This document shows positions 61,146 through 64,000 of a stretch of DNA of 64,000 nt, in pieces (the first letter of the stretch is position 1; every line of letters starts with the position of its first letter). Location of the stretch: the NCBI GenBank assembly GCA_002389645.1, contig DGQE01000018.1, positions 310,001 through 374,000 of the forward strand. Reading direction: 5' to 3'. Under the pieces are notes generated by a model. It did no database searches and was not told where the DNA came from. It saw nothing but the letters and a program-made list of their open reading frames with translations. Origin of the DNA: Flavobacteriales bacterium UBA4422 (GTDB lineage: Bacteria; Bacteroidota; Bacteroidia; Flavobacteriales_G; Salibacteraceae). The position numbers were made by a program, and so were the translations under genes.

Positions 61146-61174
61146 TTTGAGTATCATAGCATTGTGTAAATTCG
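61146..61174 (+). promoter_or_regulatory. Probable promoter of the coiled-coil lipoprotein gene
   Basis: TTTG (61146-61149), 17 bases, TAAATTCG (61167-61174), seven of eight matches to TAnnTTTG, and the ATG 17 bases after. Confidence 0.4.
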
Positions 61175-61190
61175 TTCCAAATATTCAACC

Positions 61191-62045
61191 ATGCGTTTTT
61201 TATCATTTTTTGTTTTAGTATCTATTGTAATTGCCTCATGTGGTAACCCTGAAGCGGAAAAAGCCGCGCAAAAAGCGGTCACCGACAGCTTGATGCAAGT
61301 GCAGCAAGATTCTTTGTTGGATGTATTCAAAGGCGAACTTCAAGATATTTCTCAGCGTATTAGTCAAGTATCTGTGCGCAATGGTTTATTGGCCATTGAT
61401 TCTAATGAAGGTGATGTGCTTTCAAAAGATATGATCTTAAAACGTGTTGAATCATTAGACGGTTTACTATCAAACAACAAAGCGGAGCTGAATCAATTGT
61501 ATGAGCGCATGCGCAAGAGCAATGTGAAAAACAAGCAGATGGAAGAAATGCTTCAAAGCATGCAAGCGCGCATTGCTGAACGCGAAGGTCAGATTGATAA
61601 GTTGATGGAAATGATCAAGGATAAGGATGTGTTCATTGACGAGATTAAGGCTAATCTGGACAGCATGCGCAGAGATAACATCAACTTGACAGAAGAAGTG
61701 ATCAATATGGATGAAGAAATGCATACCGTGCATTACATCATCGGAGAGCAAAAGGAATTGAAAGACAAAGGAGTGATAACAAAAGAAGGTGGAATCCTAG
61801 GTATAGGTGCTTCCAAAAAACTGGATGTTAGTAAGTTAGAGCCTTCGCTTTTCACTGATGGTGATCAGCGCGAACTGCTTTCTATTCCGCTTTATTCTAA
61901 GAAAGCCAAACTCATCACGAACCACCCTGAAGCTTCTTATGAGTTTATAATGGATTCTAAAGGGCAAGTTGAGTCGCTCAAAGTGATCGACAGAAAGGCA
62001 TTCTGGTCGGTCACTGAATATCTTGTTGTTGAGGTAGACAACTAA
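61191..62045 (+). CDS. Coiled-coil lipoprotein, unknown
   Basis: 284 residues. Lipobox VSIVIASC (lipid Cys near 17), then a long helical region to about residue 185 with heptad-like charge patterns (LNQLYERMRKSN, MLQSMQARIAEREG, IDEIKANLDSMRRDN), and a C-terminal globular part (GILGIGASKKLDVSKLEPSL... FWSVTEYLVVEVDN). This layout recurs in Bacteroidota envelope proteins of unknown role. It probably spans part of the periplasm from a membrane anchor. Confidence 0.78.
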   Translation: MRFLSFFVLVSIVIASCGNPEAEKAAQKAVTDSLMQVQQDSLLDVFKGELQDISQRISQVSVRNGLLAIDSNEGDVLSKDMILKRVESLDGLLSNNKAELNQLYERMRKSNVKNKQMEEMLQSMQARIAEREGQIDKLMEMIKDKDVFIDEIKANLDSMRRDNINLTEEVINMDEEMHTVHYIIGEQKELKDKGVITKEGGILGIGASKKLDVSKLEPSLFTDGDQRELLSIPLYSKKAKLITNHPEASYEFIMDSKGQVESLKVIDRKAFWSVTEYLVVEVDN

Positions 62046-62175
62046 CATTAGTCGGCTGTTTTAATATCTTTATCGGAAGTGATGCTGTTTTGAGCAAATC
62101 TTCTGAATAAAGTGCTTGATTTCCAAACCTTTTCGCTTGAATTACGTCTTATAAGAAACTTTTATAAAGACGTCA

Positions 62176-62595
62176 ATGAAAATCTTTCGCTTTTTCCGAT
62201 ACAAATACCTTCTCAACTCCAGAAAAAGGCACTATGCATCTCTAGCATTGTCTATTGCCTTGGCACATGCCTCTTTTGGTCATGCGCGCTTCAGATCTGT
62301 TGGAAATGGTATCTCAGACATTGAGTTGTCGTTGGATCAAGATCAGAAGTTTCAATTGCGCCTTAATAAGCTAGATGAGCATAAGCATTACACCGTAAAA
62401 GGCAAGTGGACGATGGATCACGACAATTATGTGCTGCAATTCAAACGTTCAAAGTTCGATATTCCAAGCTTGTTTTCAAGTAACACAGGGTTTCAGAAAC
62501 CAACCTTTATTGAAGGAAAGCGCACGGTTAAAATTCCAGCCTTCCGCAATGGGGTAGTGATCGATGGGATTTACTGTCCTCGCTTAAGCGCCTGA
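62176..62595 (+). CDS. Hypothetical exported protein
   Basis: 139 residues. A basic start (MKIFRFFRYKYLLNSRKRHY) and one hydrophobic stretch (about 21-36) resemble a signal or anchor. The remainder is beta-rich and basic (HYTVKGKWTMDHDNYVLQFK). I recognise no domain. The 3' end overlaps the convergent DUF983 gene by 25 bases, an unusually long convergent overlap. A 70-codon frame at 62112 covers the same DNA but looks like a shadow. Confidence 0.55.
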   Translation: MKIFRFFRYKYLLNSRKRHYASLALSIALAHASFGHARFRSVGNGISDIELSLDQDQKFQLRLNKLDEHKHYTVKGKWTMDHDNYVLQFKRSKFDIPSLFSSNTGFQKPTFIEGKRTVKIPAFRNGVVIDGIYCPRLSA

Positions 62596-62984
62596 GCCTT
62601 CTCTTCTTCGTCTAGGGCGTTGGGGTTATACTTAATGAACATGTTTATCCACACTGTTCTTCCCAATTTAAATGTTAGTGGCGCCAATAGAAATATCGCG
62701 ATGATTATTCCGATCAAATAGTGGTGCAATTCCCAATTGCTGCCTAATACTGTCATTGCCACAAAAACCGCTACAGCAATGGCTACCGTAAATCCATAGT
62801 TGACATACATCGCACCGTAAAAAAATGACGGCTCGAGTTGGTACAATTGATTGCACTTTTCGCACCGTTCTGGCATATCAAATATTTTCTTCAAATGATA
62901 TGGATTGCGGTCGTCAAACAATTCACCCTCATGGCACTTAGGGCATTTTTGGTTGAGAATGGAGTAAATCTTGGTTCCTTTCAA
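62571..62984 (-). CDS. DUF983 family membrane protein
   Basis: 137 residues. Two zinc-ribbon-like CxxC knuckles (QKCPKCHEGELF and ERCEKCNQLY) at the N-terminus followed by two transmembrane helices (about 62-80 and 88-105, the second LIGIIIAIFLLAPLTFKLG). DUF983 proteins occur widely in Bacteroidota and alphaproteobacteria; function unknown. Strong family match. Confidence 0.88.
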   Translation of the reverse strand: MKGTKIYSILNQKCPKCHEGELFDDRNPYHLKKIFDMPERCEKCNQLYQLEPSFFYGAMYVNYGFTVAIAVAVFVAMTVLGSNWELHHYLIGIIIAIFLLAPLTFKLGRTVWINMFIKYNPNALDEEEKAQALKRGQ

Positions 62985-63029
62985 GGTGCTTCAAATTGAA
63001 GACGCGAAGTTCGTTAAATGTTTTGGAAT

Positions 63030-63315
63030 AAAGCTAGTTGCTAGTTGCTAGGAGCTAGGGATAATGGGTGATTGGGAATTCATGATTTATAATTGATGAT
63101 TGAAAACCAAATAACATTGAACCACTAACCACGAACCCCCGTCAAATTCCGCTCTGTCTTCGAGACGCCTTCGAATCGCTTAACGCTCTTCAAAACCCCT
63201 CAGATTTATCTGCCGACCAAGGCAGACTGACGCTGGCATTTTAGGTTCATAGTTGCTGGTTGAGTGGAGATTCGTGATTTATAATTCATGATCTATAATT
63301 GGTGGTTGGTGTTCG
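63030..63315. repeat. Low-complexity intergenic repeats
   Basis: Short degenerate direct repeats: CTAGTTGCTAGTTGCTAGGAGCTAGG (written here as CTAGTTG x2 plus variants, 63034-63059), and ATTCATGATTTATAATTGATGATTG-like words at 63078-63105 and again near 63271-63310. They flank repeat copy A1. No gene is seen in 62985-63637. Confidence 0.6.
63145..63241 (+). repeat. Repeat family A, copy 1
   Basis: About 97 bases beginning AATTCCGCTCTGTCTTCGAG and ending GACGCTGGCATTTT. It contains the hairpin TCTGCC-6 nt-GGCAGA. It shares most of its bases with the copies at 63443 and 63927, in the same orientation. Function unknown; one of three copies around the GIY-YIG gene. Confidence 0.85.
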
Positions 63316-63368
63316 TGGTGGCTTGGGGATTGATGAATTGCAATAGCAATGATTTATGTGGTGCTTGA

Positions 63369-63419
63369 GCCAAGACATGCTGAGGTTTTGCGGAGCAAAA
63401 GTCTCGAAGCAGGCTTGGC
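63369..63419. repeat. Palindrome family B, copy 1
   Basis: Imperfect 51-base palindrome: outer stem GCCAAG/CTTGGC, apex TTTTGC-GGA-GCAAAA, with shared words TGAGG and GTCTCGAAG in internal loops. Compare copy 2 at 63556. Confidence 0.82.
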
Positions 63420-63442
63420 AGCTTAAGGAGGTTTGATCTTCC

Positions 63443-63530
63443 AATTCCGCTTGTCTTCGAGACGTCTTCGAATCGCTTATCGCTCTTCGAATCTCCCCAG
63501 ATTTATCTGCCGACCAAGGTAGACTGACGC
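63443..63530 (+). repeat. Repeat family A, copy 2
   Basis: About 88 bases, AATTCCGCTTGTCTTCGAGA... to GACGCTTA. Same hairpin as copy 1 with a G-T pair (TCTGCC / GGTAGA). Lies between the two palindrome copies. Confidence 0.85.
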
Positions 63531-63555
63531 TTATTTATTTTTGACATGTTAGAGT

Positions 63556-63603
63556 ACAGTCACACTGAGGTTTTGCAAAGCAAAAGTCTCGAAGTGCGGC
63601 TGT
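63556..63603. repeat. Palindrome family B, copy 2
   Basis: 48 bases: outer stem ACAGTCACAC / GTGCGGCTGT (one G-T pair and one A-C mismatch), apex TTTTGC-AAA-GCAAAA. The inner words are the same as in copy 1, but the outer arms differ in sequence while staying complementary. It ends 35 bases before the GIY-YIG start. Confidence 0.82.
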
Positions 63604-63637
63604 GCGGATTGTTAGTTCTATTCAATATTTTTACTTC

Positions 63638-63928
63638 ATGATGTACGTGTATATATTAAAATGCTCTGATGAAAGCTACTATACAGGAGTTACGAATGAC
63701 ATTGATAGACGCATTAAAGAACATGAATCTGGAAAAAACAGCACTTCTTACACGTCAAGTAAACTACCAGTAGAGTTAGTATTTGTTGAACGTGTGAAAG
63801 ATCCTAATCAGGCAATAGCTTTCGAAAAGCAAATCAAAGGTTGGTCTCGAAGAAAAAAGGAGGCTTTAATTAATGGAGATTTTGATCTATTAGTAGGGTT
63901 GTCAAAAAGAGGTTCACGCAGTCATTAA
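63638..63928 (+). CDS. Solo GIY-YIG nuclease domain protein (URI type)
   Basis: 96 residues from the ATG at 63638 (a second ATG follows directly). YVYILKC gives the GIY motif variant, YYTGVTNDIDRRIKEHESG the YIG motif with the catalytic Arg, and AIAFEKQIKGWSRRKKEALI the conserved Glu region of COG2827-type small nucleases. These single-domain proteins cut DNA in vitro in some cases, but their role is unknown. Its stop overlaps the start of repeat copy A3, and it is flanked upstream by A and B repeats. A GTG frame start at 63602 exists but lies in the palindrome. Confidence 0.9.
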   Translation: MMYVYILKCSDESYYTGVTNDIDRRIKEHESGKNSTSYTSSKLPVELVFVERVKDPNQAIAFEKQIKGWSRRKKEALINGDFDLLVGLSKRGSRSH

Positions 63929-64000
63929 TCCCGCTTTGTCTTCGAGACGCCTTCGAATCGCTTAACGCTCTTCAAAGCTCCTCAGACTGACGCTGGCATT
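63927..64000 (+). repeat. Repeat family A, copy 3 (runs off window)
   Basis: AATCCCGCTTTGTCTTCGAG..., starting at the GIY-YIG stop codon and running to the window edge. Compared with copy 1 it lacks 22 bases between two CAGA words, the piece that carries the TCTGCC/GGCAGA hairpin. Confidence 0.82.

Noticed and set aside
62112..62324. 70-codon frame overlapping the gene at 62176
   Set aside because: No signal peptide or motif; the overlapping frame at 62176 has the more protein-like composition.

Overview
The window is chromosomal DNA from a member of the Bacteroidota, most likely of the flavobacterial side (Flavobacteriales / Cryomorphaceae-like). Support comes from several type IX secretion (T9SS) sorting domains of both type A and type B, large PKD-repeat surface proteins, promoters of the Bacteroidota form TTG-N19-TAnnTTTG (clearest upstream of rpmH), a bacillithiol gene (bshB1), a menaquinone gene (menA), a cytochrome c maturation set whose CcmE carries Cys instead of His, and the small protein gene that follows the ECF sigma gene in flavobacteria. 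Genes are dense, and several convergent pairs share overlapping stop codons.

Layout. 1-4.3 kb: minus-strand ccmB-ccmC-ccmD-ccmE-ccmF (ccmF runs off the left edge), with bshB1 divergent. 5-9.4 kb: minus-strand, translationally coupled copper-type P-ATPase, family 9 glycosyltransferase and polysaccharide flippase. 9.4-9.9 kb: tRNA-His, its terminator, a long palindrome and two tandem, inverted, tRNA-tail-like repeats. 10-15.4 kb: small lipoprotein, TerC, YdeI-like protein, two SAM methyltransferases, and a potassium-channel-like protein with a 12-residue beta-solenoid-type repeat. 15.5-18.7 kb: the translation operon thrS-infC-rpmI-rplT, with infC starting at ATT. 18.7-35.2 kb: mainly housekeeping genes (OmpL47-like secreted protein, TPR lipoprotein, recA, bcp, acylphosphatase, an endonuclease III without its Fe-S cysteines, ECF sigma factor, uvrA, ABC exporter, truA, menA, rarA, an SPFH/DUF4177-like/RHH mini-operon, rpmH).

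35.2-58.6 kb is rich in surface and envelope functions: a 1464-residue BNR/sortilin-like T9SS protein, an HNH/NUMOD4 protein, a second ABC exporter, a lipoprotein-DUF5723-T9SS operon, an OmpA/TPR/PD40 protein resembling PorE, queE, a DUF4301 protein, and a four-gene operon made of two copies of a module: giant PKD T9SS type B protein plus a small secreted protein.

58.6-64 kb: phosphohexomutase, then a deletion scar that joins the front of an LpxH-like phosphoesterase to the last 47 residues of a GH1 beta-glucosidase, a coiled-coil lipoprotein, a DUF983 protein, and finally a repeat-rich stretch around a solo GIY-YIG nuclease gene. That stretch has three copies of one repeat and two copies of a palindrome whose arms differ in sequence but stay complementary.

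The best candidates for undescribed biology are the duplicated giant/small T9SS module, the GIY-YIG gene with its repeats, and the 12-residue-repeat potassium channel.
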